From the NCBI GenBank assembly GCA_041748175.1, contig JBGTDU010000053.1, positions 1 through 55,282 on the forward strand: a DNA stretch of 55,282 nt, written 5' to 3'. Shown piece after piece: positions 37,409 to 45,277 of this stretch. Position numbers and translations under genes: made by a program. The notes beneath the pieces were generated by a model. The model was not told the DNA's origin. It ran no database searches and saw nothing but the letters and a program-made list of their open reading frames with translations. The stretch comes from JAHEJB01 sp041748175 (GTDB taxonomy: Bacteria; Bacteroidota; Rhodothermia; Rhodothermales; Rubricoccaceae). How positions within the stretch are numbered: position 1 is the stretch's first letter; every line of letters begins with the position of its first letter.

Positions 37409-38443
37409 CTAAGGTGCCAGCAGAACCTTGCCGACGTTCTTGCGTGCCTCGATATAGGCGTGGGCTTCGGCAGCTTCGGCAAATGAAAAGACGCGGTCCA
37501 CATGTGGACGAATGTCGCCTCGTTCATAGTAACTGAGGAGCTTGCGCATCCAGCTTTGCAACTCTGCGACCTCGCGCCAAAGATGCCCCAGGTTGACACC
37601 CAGCACACCCTGGTTGCGATTCAGGAGGGCCAAAGGCAGGAACCGTCGGAAGGGAATGCGCAGCCCTTCCCGCACGAAGCCGAACTTCCCTTTCCCAGCC
37701 GCCGCAGAAAAGCCGTAGATCGCCAGGCGGCCCGTCGGTGCGAGCGCCGCAAAACTCTTTCTCCAGTGCCCGCCACCGATAGGATCGAGGATCAGATCCA
37801 CGCCCCGTCCATCGGTGAGATCCTTGACTTCGGCGACCCAATCGCCAGTCCGGTAGTCGATAGTATGGGCATAGCCGCGTTCACGGAGGTAGTCGTGCTT
37901 GCCCGGCGACGCCGTTCCGAATAACTCGACGCCGTAGATATTCCCCAGATCCGCAGCCGCCGTTCCCACACCACCCGCGGCGCCATGGACCAGCACTTTC
38001 ATTCGCGAACCACCCAATTCCTGTGCGTGGCGGATACCGCCCATCACTACCAGGAGTTGAAACGCCGTGAGGTAGTTCACGGGAATCGCGGCTCCAACCT
38101 CTGCGCTCATGCCTTCCGGACATTTGAAGACGACCCTCTCGGAAGACGTGACCATCGAGCTGTAGCCACCGAACTTTGTCAGCGCCACGACGCGGTCGCC
38201 TTCCGCGAGATCCGTGACGCCCGGTCCGATGCCTACAACCCTTCCGCCTACTTCGTAGCCAACAACGGCGGGAAGATCGGGCGCATCGGGGTAGAGACCC
38301 TGCCGCGCGAGAATGTCCGCGAAGTTGATTCCAGACGCCTCAACGGAAATCAGCACTTCGCCCCGGCCAGCGACGGGGTCGGGCGCGTTGCGGACTTCAA
38401 GTACGTCGGGGGTGCCGGTTTTGGGAATCCAGACTTGAATCAT
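37409..38443 (-). CDS. Medium-chain dehydrogenase, quinone oxidoreductase/VAT-1-like
   Basis: 344 residues from the ATG at 38443. Zinc-free MDR features: GEVLISVEASGINFADILAR, GYEVGGRVVGIGPGVTDL, NYLTAFQLLVVMGG, and the NADPH-binding stretch KVLVHGAAGGVGTAAADLGN (~150). The IDYRTGDWV, GVDLILDPIGG and GRLAIYGFSAA segments are typical of the VAT-1/quinone-reductase branch. It would reduce a quinone or enone with NADPH. The substrate is not readable. It is divergent from deoA across a heptamer-repeat region. Confidence 0.85.
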   Translation of the reverse strand: MIQVWIPKTGTPDVLEVRNAPDPVAGRGEVLISVEASGINFADILARQGLYPDAPDLPAVVGYEVGGRVVGIGPGVTDLAEGDRVVALTKFGGYSSMVTSSERVVFKCPEGMSAEVGAAIPVNYLTAFQLLVVMGGIRHAQELGGSRMKVLVHGAAGGVGTAAADLGNIYGVELFGTASPGKHDYLRERGYAHTIDYRTGDWVAEVKDLTDGRGVDLILDPIGGGHWRKSFAALAPTGRLAIYGFSAAAGKGKFGFVREGLRIPFRRFLPLALLNRNQGVLGVNLGHLWREVAELQSWMRKLLSYYERGDIRPHVDRVFSFAEAAEAHAYIEARKNVGKVLLAP

Positions 38444-38460
38444 GTTTGTGGTTGCGGTTC

Positions 38461-38538
38461 GTGCTTCGTACTTAGTGCTTCGAACTTCGGTCAAGGATAG
38501 ACTACGAAGTACGAAGCCCGAAGCACCGAGAGCGAAAG
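38461..38538. repeat. Inverted heptamer arrays between the MDR gene and deoA
   Basis: Four in-phase 7-mers (gcttcgt, acttagt, gcttcga, acttcgg; 38463-38490), a 13-bp spacer, then in-phase reverse-complement 7-mers (acgaagt, acgaagc, ccgaagc, then more diverged accgaga, gcgaaag; 38504-38538). The two halves can pair over about 22 positions with four mismatches. Confidence 0.7.
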
Positions 38539-39875
38539 TGTCACCCGTTTCACTTATAACGCGCAAACGCGACGGCGAGGCACTTACTGCCTCGGAGATT
38601 AGCGAGCTCGTTGCAGGCTACACACGCGGCGACATTCCGGACTACCAGATGGCTGCTTTTCTGATGGCGGCCTTTCTCAATGGGCTCGACACACTCGAGG
38701 CAACAGCGCTCACGGAAGCCATGCTGCACTCGGGCGAGGTGCTCGACCTCTCGGACCTTCCGGGGATCAAGGTAGACAAACACTCGACGGGCGGCGTCGG
38801 GGATAAGGTTTCGTTGGTCCTTGCGCCGCTGGTTGCAGCCTGCGGTGTGCCGGTCCCAATGATTTCAGGGCGCGGCCTCGGCCACACGGGCGGCACGCTC
38901 GACAAACTGGAGGCCATCCCTGGCTTCAACGTCAACCTCTCGATCGACGAGTATCGGCGGCAGCTCGAACGAATTGGCATTGTAATGATTGGCCAGACGG
39001 CCGAGATCGCTCCGGCCGACCGAATGCTGTATGCGCTGCGCGATGTAACAGGGACCGTCGAATCCATTCCTTTGATCGCTGCCAGCATCATGTCAAAGAA
39101 ACTGGCGGAAGGCGTTGACGCGCTGGTGCTCGATGTGAAGTCAGGCCGGGGAGCCTTCATGAGAGAAGAGCACGATGCTCGGAACCTCGCCGAAACGCTT
39201 GTCGGAATCGGACGGTCGATGGAAAAGCCAACCGTTGCCCTCATGACTGACATGGCGGCACCTTTGGGCCGGGCAATCGGTAACTGGCCGGAGACCGCCG
39301 AGGCCATACGGATCCTCCGCAATGAAACGCCGACTGGCGGTCCCGCAGATGATGTTCTGGAAGTCACGCTTGCGTTGGCGGGCGAAATGATCTTCTTGGG
39401 CGGCGTCGCGGATTCTCCCGCTGCCGGAATCGAAACAGCACGGAAAGCACTCGAGAGTGGCATCGCGTTCGAGAAGTGGGTCGAACTCGTGGAAACGCAG
39501 GGTGGCGAAATTTCCGTTCTCGACAATCCGGACACTCGTGAAGGCGCCCAGCCGATTGCGCAAATCTTCGCGACGTCATCCGGCTATCTCTCCTCGATCG
39601 ACTCGTTCGAGCTCGGAATGGCGTCCGTGCGCCTTGGCGCGGGCCGTTTGAGAAAAGACGACAAAGTGGATCCCGTCGCCGGGTTCGTACTTAACAAAAC
39701 AATCGGAAGCCCCGTAGAGGCCGGCGAACCGCTCGTTGCGGCATTCGCTTCCGATCCTCAACGGCTCGACGCCGAATCGATCCGCCGAGCGTTCACGATC
39801 ACGTCCGAGCCTCCAGGGTCCCCTACCTCGCGCCTCATCGACCGCTTCGACGGCGTAAAGTGGAGCAGCCAGTAG
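38538..39875 (+). CDS. deoA: Thymidine / pyrimidine-nucleoside phosphorylase
   Basis: Phosphorolysis of thymidine or uridine in nucleoside salvage. 445 residues from the GTG at 38538 (MSPVSLITRKRDGEALTASE). An ATG at 38442 would start inside the heptamer array and is rejected. Family signature GRGLGHTGGTLDKLEAIPGF (~113) and the phosphate loop KVDKHSTGGVGDKVSLV (~77). SKKLAEGVDALVLDVKSGRG and the C-terminal barrel-sandwich domain follow. Members differ in strictness for thymidine versus uridine, which cannot be called here. Confidence 0.92.
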   Translation: MSPVSLITRKRDGEALTASEISELVAGYTRGDIPDYQMAAFLMAAFLNGLDTLEATALTEAMLHSGEVLDLSDLPGIKVDKHSTGGVGDKVSLVLAPLVAACGVPVPMISGRGLGHTGGTLDKLEAIPGFNVNLSIDEYRRQLERIGIVMIGQTAEIAPADRMLYALRDVTGTVESIPLIAASIMSKKLAEGVDALVLDVKSGRGAFMREEHDARNLAETLVGIGRSMEKPTVALMTDMAAPLGRAIGNWPETAEAIRILRNETPTGGPADDVLEVTLALAGEMIFLGGVADSPAAGIETARKALESGIAFEKWVELVETQGGEISVLDNPDTREGAQPIAQIFATSSGYLSSIDSFELGMASVRLGAGRLRKDDKVDPVAGFVLNKTIGSPVEAGEPLVAAFASDPQRLDAESIRRAFTITSEPPGSPTSRLIDRFDGVKWSSQ

Positions 39876-39963
39876 GCTCTATTCCTTAGATTCCAACTCT
39901 GCACTCACCTGATGTGCGCCTCCACCCACTTGGTGGACATCGCCATCGACAATCGACCATCTT

Positions 39964-40743
39964 ATGTCAATCTGGAAGCGATTCACCCGCTTAGTCAAAT
40001 CCGTCTTCGGCGGTGCCATCTCCGCCATGGAAGACCCGCGTCTGATTCTCGAGCAGAATATGCGCGAGCTGAACGATCAGGTCCCAAAGATGAACGAGAA
40101 CATTGCGACGGTGAAAGCCAACGTGATGCTGTTGCAAAAGGAACACCGGCGCTATAGCGCCGAGCAGAATAGCCTCACGTCGAAGATCAAGGCCGCGATC
40201 CAGGCTAGTCGCGATGACATCGCCCAACGCTATGCCGTGCAATTGCAGGGCGTGAAGGAAGCGCAGGTTCGCACACTGGAGCAGCTTCAGTTTGCTGAAT
40301 CGGCCTACGATAAATCGCTGCAGGTGAAGAAGGCTTTCATGCGCGAGCGCGAAAAGAAGATTGGCGAGGCCAAGGAAGCCCTCCGCGCCCACGAGCGGGC
40401 GAAGTGGCAGGCCAAGATTGCCGACACGCTGGAGCAGTTCGAGGTTGCCGGCGTCGACGCCACGCACGACGAGATGGTCAACCGCGTCAACGAGCAGACG
40501 GCCAAGAACGAGGCGCGCATGGAAATGGCGCTCGACTCGATCGACACGGACGCGTTGAAGATTGAGGAGGACGCGCAGGAGATTCAGGCCGCCGAACTCG
40601 TCAAACAGTTCAAGCTTGAAATGGGCATGGCCGAGCCAGAAGAGTTCGCTGCAATTCCTGAACCCGTACTTCGCATTCCTGAGGCGGAAGAATCCGGCGG
40701 AGATTCGGCACCCGGTGAACGCGAACGCGAACGAACGGAGTGA
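39964..40743 (+). CDS. pspA: PspA/IM30 (ESCRT-III-like) membrane-maintenance protein
   Basis: 259 residues. The amphipathic N-terminal helix MSIWKRFTRLVKSVFGG is followed by SAMEDPRLILEQNMRELNDQ, the start of the long PspA coiled-coil hairpin. AEQNSLTSKIKAAIQASRDD and LRAHERAKWQAKIADTLEQF continue it. From ~205 the tail is acidic and disordered, ending GERERERTE, longer than in E. coli PspA. Such proteins polymerise on damaged membranes. No pspBC or PspF homologue is nearby; two coiled-coil genes follow on the same strand and may be its partners. Confidence 0.85.
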   Translation: MSIWKRFTRLVKSVFGGAISAMEDPRLILEQNMRELNDQVPKMNENIATVKANVMLLQKEHRRYSAEQNSLTSKIKAAIQASRDDIAQRYAVQLQGVKEAQVRTLEQLQFAESAYDKSLQVKKAFMREREKKIGEAKEALRAHERAKWQAKIADTLEQFEVAGVDATHDEMVNRVNEQTAKNEARMEMALDSIDTDALKIEEDAQEIQAAELVKQFKLEMGMAEPEEFAAIPEPVLRIPEAEESGGDSAPGERERERTE

Positions 40744-40750
40744 TCGGGCC

Positions 40751-40798
40751 ATGTAGCCAGGTAGGGAGATAGCCATATTGGAATGCACCCATGTAGCC
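40751..40798. repeat. Degenerate 8-bp array downstream of pspA
   Basis: Six in-phase octamers: ATGTAGCC, AGGTAGGG, AGATAGCC, ATATTGGA, ATGCACCC, ATGTAGCC. The first and last are identical and exactly 40 bp apart. A further octamer echo (ctatctgc, ccatctgc) lies at 40843-40858, just before the next start codon. Confidence 0.45.
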
Positions 40799-40869
40799 GC
40801 GAGCCGTCGTTCAGCAGTTCTTCTACTAGAAGCCCTAACTGACTATCTGCCCATCTGCCCAAGAAAACC

Positions 40870-41364
40870 ATGTCCATGACCCCGGAAGAATTCGAGCGCT
40901 TGAAGGAGGCGGAGAAAGCGCATCTCCGCCAAGTGAAAGCCCTCAAACAGCAGTATCGGCATGCCCAGCGCAAGAAGGGCCTGATGGATGCCTTGACGGG
41001 GATCGTGAGGCCCGATCTCGACGACGTGCATGACGAGATGGTCGACAAGCTGACAATGAGGAATATCGAAAGCGAAGCACGTTTTGAGGTCGCGCTGGAA
41101 AATGCCGATCTCGCCGAGGATGCGTTGGAACGGGCCGCTCGGGAAGAGGCTGAGCATGACGTTCTCCGGAAAGCCGATGCAGACGCCCTTGTCCGCCAGA
41201 TGAAACTCGAAGCAGGTGGAGATGTAGCGGACTCCGCGACCGGGATCAATTCCGGTGCCGACGGCAAGACTATCGGTCGGGCGGCTGCGCCGGATGAGGG
41301 TGTCTCCGAGCCCGACGGTCCAACCGGCGAGACGCGAGGGCCAAAGACAATCGGGCGCAGCTAG
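40870..41364 (+). CDS. Half-length PspA-related coiled-coil protein
   Basis: 164 residues. After a charged coiled-coil N-terminus (LKEAEKAHLRQVKALKQQYR), residues ~50-117 resemble the C-terminal part of the neighbouring PspA. VHDEMVDKL matches THDEMVNRV, ESEARFEVALENAD matches KNEARMEMALDSID, and ADALVRQMKLEAG matches AAELVKQFKLEMG. The membrane-binding helix and most of the hairpin are absent. A disordered tail contains the motif KTIGR twice (~134 and ~159, the second almost at the C-terminus). It could co-polymerise with or cap PspA; this is inference. Confidence 0.7.
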   Translation: MSMTPEEFERLKEAEKAHLRQVKALKQQYRHAQRKKGLMDALTGIVRPDLDDVHDEMVDKLTMRNIESEARFEVALENADLAEDALERAAREEAEHDVLRKADADALVRQMKLEAGGDVADSATGINSGADGKTIGRAAAPDEGVSEPDGPTGETRGPKTIGRS

Positions 41365-41442
41365 CTTGTCAACCCACGCACGTTCCCGATGAGGATAGAT
41401 TATTGACGTAACCCGCGGCCATGTTCGCGGTACACCACCTCC

Positions 41443-42363
41443 ATGCAAGACGAGCAGATCAACTTTTTCAAGGAAGCCTTCATGAGCCCAGTCAATCTGG
41501 TGTTCCTGATATCCTCGCTCGTGGCGGCTCTGCTGACAGGCGGCCTGACATTGGTACCGCAGTTCGTCCTGCTTTTCACCGCCGCCGCCGAGCTGCTGTA
41601 TCTCGGCACAGTGCCGCGCTCGGATCGGTTCAAGCGCCTGGTACGAAGCCGCCACGCCTCCGAGCGAAACAAGCCACCGAGCGACCGCGAGATCGTCCGG
41701 TCGTTGCACAAGGACGACCAAAAGCGCTACGTCCGGTTCCGCAATATCGAGAAGGCCATCCGGGACAATTTCTCGAAACTTTCCTACGCTTCGCAGGGGA
41801 TGCTCGACGCGCACGTGCAGAAGATCGACGGGTTGTTGGATTCATACCTGAACATGCTCCAGCTGAAGGACAAGTACGTCAATTTCACGCTCCGGCAGGG
41901 TGAGAATGAGATCGTCCGCGACATCAGCCAGCTTCGTGGCGAAATGGAGAATGATCCGCCGCGAGTAAAAAGCATCAAGGCGCGGCGCATGCAGATCCTT
42001 GAAAAGCGCCTGCTGAAATTCAAGAAAGCCAACGAAAACCTGGAGATCATTGAGGCCCAGCTTGCTACGATCGAAGACGTGACGCGCTACGTTTACGAGC
42101 AGTCGCTGACGATGCAGAACCCGGAAGAGGTCTCCTTCCAGCTCGATACGCTGGTCAGCGAGATTGAGGAAACGCAAATATCCGTTGAAGCCATAGAGGA
42201 AGCCTTTGGCGACCCAACCAATTTCCTTTCGGATCTAGATTTGGATGAGTTTGAGTCCTCGGTGATCAATACGGAAACCCGCATCGACAATTCGCTCCTC
42301 GACGCTGACGCGCCCCAAGGCGGAGATGGCCTTTCGCAGGAGCGCAACCGCGAGCGGAATTGA
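41443..42363 (+). CDS. Two-TM membrane-anchored coiled-coil protein
   Basis: 306 residues, family not recognised. Two N-terminal membrane segments (VNLVFLISSLVAALLTGG and LVPQFVLLFTAAAELLYLG) are followed by a long cytoplasmic helical region with heptad-like spacing (NIEKAIRDNFSKLSYASQGM, RMQILEKRLLKFKKANENLE). An acidic end SFQLDTLVSEIEETQISVEA and a charged tail SQERNRERN resemble the PspA tail GERERERTE. It is the third gene of the pspA run, 78 bp after the half-PspA gene. Context suggests a membrane partner of PspA, analogous in position to PspB/PspC though unrelated. Confidence 0.75.
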   Translation: MQDEQINFFKEAFMSPVNLVFLISSLVAALLTGGLTLVPQFVLLFTAAAELLYLGTVPRSDRFKRLVRSRHASERNKPPSDREIVRSLHKDDQKRYVRFRNIEKAIRDNFSKLSYASQGMLDAHVQKIDGLLDSYLNMLQLKDKYVNFTLRQGENEIVRDISQLRGEMENDPPRVKSIKARRMQILEKRLLKFKKANENLEIIEAQLATIEDVTRYVYEQSLTMQNPEEVSFQLDTLVSEIEETQISVEAIEEAFGDPTNFLSDLDLDEFESSVINTETRIDNSLLDADAPQGGDGLSQERNRERN

Positions 42364-42631
42364 GCACCCCTGGCGATTGTGCGCTGCGGCGGAATCGTCT
42401 GGATAGGCGCACCACACCGGATGGCTCGGTGAGTGCAAAGCTGATTCCGGTCGCCTGTCTCTGTTGCCACCGTTTGGATCCGAAACGGTCTGCACGTTGC
42501 CAAATTCGGTTGGCGTGGTCATCCAAGCATACAAGTGAAGGGAAGGGGATGGTAGGTGGCGATACCCGGCGAGTGCATGTCTACCTTGTGAGATAGCGCT
42601 GTCCCCCCATTTCCCGCCCATCCTTCTGCAC

Positions 42632-43894
42632 GTGGCCCTGACCCTCGCCCTCGTCCTCTTCATGATCCTCCTCAGCGCGTTTTTCTCCGGTTCGGAGATC
42701 GCGTTTGTGACGGCCAACCGGCTCCGGGCTGAAGTCCGAGCGCGCAACGCAGGCTTCGGCGGCCGGATCGTGCAGGACTTTCTGCGGGATCCTGGGACGT
42801 TCCTGACCACAACGCTCGTAGGCAACAACGTCGCGCTGGTGCTCTATTCGACGCTGATGGGCGTCGTTCTCCATGCGCCGCTCACGGAGTTTTGTGTGAG
42901 CATACTGGGCACGCCATCGGTGGAGGCATGGGTTCTCATACTCCAGACAGTTATCGCCGCTTCAATCGTCCTTGTCTTCGGCGAGATCATCCCAAAATCG
43001 CTGCTACGTGAGCCGCCGGAGCGCGCCTTAATCGCCCTCGCCCTGCCGTTGAAGCTGACGTACTGGCTATTTCTACCGTTCATCAAACTGGCCTCGTGGT
43101 CTTCAAATGTTGTCGTCCGTCTCTTCGGCGGCCCCAAGCAGAGCTTCCAGCAGTTCCTCGTTCATGATTTCGAGATCGCTATCCGCGAGAGCCGCGAGAC
43201 AGGCTCGCTCGATCTGGATGAGGAGGAATCGGAAATCCTTACGAATGTCTTCGAACTTCGCACGCTGCGGGTCAAGGATTCCATGATTCCCAGGACGGAG
43301 ATTGAGGCGGTAGACGAGGGCATTGACCTGGACACTGCCCGTTCGCGTTTCGTGGAAACCGGATTCACGCGGCTTCCCGTCTACCGCGATAACATCGACC
43401 GGATCGTCGGAGTCATTCTCGCGCACGACCTGTTCCACGAGCCCGCGTCGCTGGCCGACATTGTGCGCGAAGTGCAGGTTGTGCCGGAATCAAAGCCTGC
43501 TCGCGACCTCCTCTTTTCTTTCCTGCGCAGCGGTACTTCGTTGGCCGTGGTTATCGATGAGTTCGGCGGCACCGCGGGCATCGTGACCGTGGAGGATCTT
43601 CTCGAAGAGCTCTTTGGCGACATTCGCGACGAGCACGACGCGGACGATGCGCCGATGCGCCGGGTTGACGAACAAACGTGCCTTGTGAGCGGGCGCGTAG
43701 AATTGGAGGACCTCAAGGACAAGTTGGGCATTGCTCTTCCGGCAGGCGACTACGATACCGTCGCAGGCTTTCTCCTCGACAGGCTCGGATCGATTCCCAA
43801 AACGCTCGAAACTTTTGAACTCTACGGATACAGCTTCACCGTGTTAAGTGCGAGCGCCAATCGCATCGAGTCTGTTCGCATCGCAACGCTCTGA
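42632..43894 (+). CDS. CNNM/CorC-HlyC family transporter-like protein
   Basis: 420 residues, GTG start. N-terminal DUF21 membrane domain with three to four helices (LVLFMILLSAFFSGSEIAFV, VIAASIVLVFGEIIPKSLL), then a CBS pair. VKDSMIPRTEIEAVDE and FVETGFTRLPVYRDNIDRIV mark the first CBS; VIDEFGGTAGIVTVEDLLEE marks the second. The C-terminal CorC_HlyC domain begins VDEQTCLVSGRVELEDL. The family is implicated in Mg2+/Co2+ efflux or divalent-cation homeostasis. pepE begins 5 bp after its stop. Confidence 0.9.
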   Translation: MALTLALVLFMILLSAFFSGSEIAFVTANRLRAEVRARNAGFGGRIVQDFLRDPGTFLTTTLVGNNVALVLYSTLMGVVLHAPLTEFCVSILGTPSVEAWVLILQTVIAASIVLVFGEIIPKSLLREPPERALIALALPLKLTYWLFLPFIKLASWSSNVVVRLFGGPKQSFQQFLVHDFEIAIRESRETGSLDLDEEESEILTNVFELRTLRVKDSMIPRTEIEAVDEGIDLDTARSRFVETGFTRLPVYRDNIDRIVGVILAHDLFHEPASLADIVREVQVVPESKPARDLLFSFLRSGTSLAVVIDEFGGTAGIVTVEDLLEELFGDIRDEHDADDAPMRRVDEQTCLVSGRVELEDLKDKLGIALPAGDYDTVAGFLLDRLGSIPKTLETFELYGYSFTVLSASANRIESVRIATL

Positions 43895-43899
43895 TCTCC

Positions 43900-44610
43900 A
43901 TGCGCCTGCTGCTTCTGTCCAACTCGACCAACCACGGTAAATACTACCTTGAGCACGCCCAACCGTGGCTGGCGGATTTTCTTGGGGACGTCGTTCGTCG
44001 TGTGCTCTTCATTCCCTTCGCGGCCGTGACCGTGCCGTACGTTGCTTACGCCGACAAAGTCCGCGTTGCGTTCGAGGAACTGGGACACGCGCTGGATTCG
44101 ATTCACGATGCGCTGGATCCTGTCGATGCCGTGCAAAACGCCGAGGCCATTGCCGTCGGCGGTGGAAATACCTTTCGGCTGCTTCAACAGCTTTATGATC
44201 GGAGTCTGATCGATCCCATTCGCGAACGGGTTCAGAGCGGTGTGCCTTTCATCGGGTGGAGCGCCGGTTCAAATATCGCCGGGCCGACCATTAGCACGAC
44301 GAATGACATGCCCATCGTCGAGCCGCGCTCCTTTAAAGCTCTAGGCTTCGTGCCCTTTCAGATCAATCCGCACTACACCGACGCCCATCCGCCCGGCCAT
44401 CAGGGCGAAACCCGCGCAGACCGTCTGGCCGAATTTGTCGAGCTCAGCCGAGACGCTGTGGTTGCCGCAATGCCAGAAGGCACTGCACTACGAATTGAAG
44501 ACCGTCATGTCGAGTGGCTGGGAGATCGGCAACTCCGCGTTTTTCGACACGGCGCTCTTCCGCGCGATCTGCCGCTGGATGAAGACCTCGGTTGGTTGCT
44601 CCAGCCATAA
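43900..44610 (+). CDS. pepE: Dipeptidase E (peptidase S51)
   Basis: Cytoplasmic hydrolysis of Asp-X dipeptides. 236 residues. N-terminal MRLLLLSNSTNHGKYYLEHA, FIPFAAVTVPY, then AVGGGNTFRLLQQLYD. The nucleophile serine lies in FIGWSAGSNIAGPTI (~126), with INPHYTDAHPPGHQGETRAD further on. These are the S51 family blocks. It follows the CNNM gene closely and converges with a minus-strand hypothetical gene. Confidence 0.92.
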   Translation: MRLLLLSNSTNHGKYYLEHAQPWLADFLGDVVRRVLFIPFAAVTVPYVAYADKVRVAFEELGHALDSIHDALDPVDAVQNAEAIAVGGGNTFRLLQQLYDRSLIDPIRERVQSGVPFIGWSAGSNIAGPTISTTNDMPIVEPRSFKALGFVPFQINPHYTDAHPPGHQGETRADRLAEFVELSRDAVVAAMPEGTALRIEDRHVEWLGDRQLRVFRHGALPRDLPLDEDLGWLLQP

Positions 44611-44667
44611 CCGGGGCTGATCTATCGCGCCTCTGCGCTTCATCTCAAAGCACAGCGTATCGCGTGC

Positions 44668-45213
44668 CTACATGGTTGTTGATCGGCGGGCGAAGGCCAG
44701 CACCAGCCGCAAATGCACGTTAAGCACCTCGACGAGGCCGAGATCGGCTAACTGCTTATCCGGAGATGTTGGCAGTTTCGGGGGTGAGATGCGGCCCATC
44801 CAGAGAGGCATTTTATCCGCCACCGCATGCGGACCTGGAAATCGACCTGGGGGAAAATGCACGCCGTAGAAATCCGACTTCCGCGCAAGGCGGTCGTAGA
44901 CCGTCTGATCAACCTCAACCTCGCCTACCGAGCCTTCGGCCACCATCCGGCCACCGAGCAGATAATCGTGATAGAGGAACGGCAACTCCAGGAGAGCCTG
45001 TCCTACGGCTGCAATCGCATCCGGGGCGTCCTTCAATCCTACCTGCGCGGCGCGTGCCGTGAGCGTCGAAACCAGCACGATGGTCTCTTCGGCAACGAGC
45101 TCAGGATCGGCTGCGTCGGTCAGCGCGGGAAGAACCGCACGAACGAGGTCCTGCGTGGTGCTGAGCGCCGCCGTCGCGGCAAAAACGGCCAACCTGGTTG
45201 AGAATAAGGCCAT
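44668..45213 (-). CDS. Hypothetical protein downstream of floA
   Basis: 181 residues from the ATG at 45213 (MALFSTRLAVFAATAALSTT); the open frame further upstream is Arg-rich chance sequence. It is mostly helical: LVRAVLPALTDAADPELVAE, DAPDAIAAVGQALLELPFLY. A second half is richer in Pro/Gly (YGVHFPPGRFPGPHAVADKM). No family recognised. It is the distal gene of the moaA-moaC-floA run, 64 bp after floA with a long hairpin between them, so a role linked to the flotillin is possible but unproven. Confidence 0.6.
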   Translation of the reverse strand: MALFSTRLAVFAATAALSTTQDLVRAVLPALTDAADPELVAEETIVLVSTLTARAAQVGLKDAPDAIAAVGQALLELPFLYHDYLLGGRMVAEGSVGEVEVDQTVYDRLARKSDFYGVHFPPGRFPGPHAVADKMPLWMGRISPPKLPTSPDKQLADLGLVEVLNVHLRLVLAFARRSTTM

Positions 45214-45223
45214 GCCATAAACG

Positions 45224-45260
45224 GACAAGGGCGATCCCAATGGCCGGGACCGCCCCTGTC
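45224..45260. other. Long imperfect hairpin between floA and the next gene
   Basis: A 15-position stem with two mismatches (45224-45238 with 45246-45260) encloses a 7-nt loop. No T tract follows on either strand, so it is more likely an RNA-processing or stability element than a terminator. Confidence 0.45.
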
Positions 45261-45277
45261 GATGATTTGCGGAACCT

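Noticed and set aside
41421..41903. 160-codon frame overlapping the third pspA-operon gene
   Set aside because: Out-of-frame Arg/His/Pro-rich shadow; the 306-residue frame has membrane helices and coiled-coil pattern.
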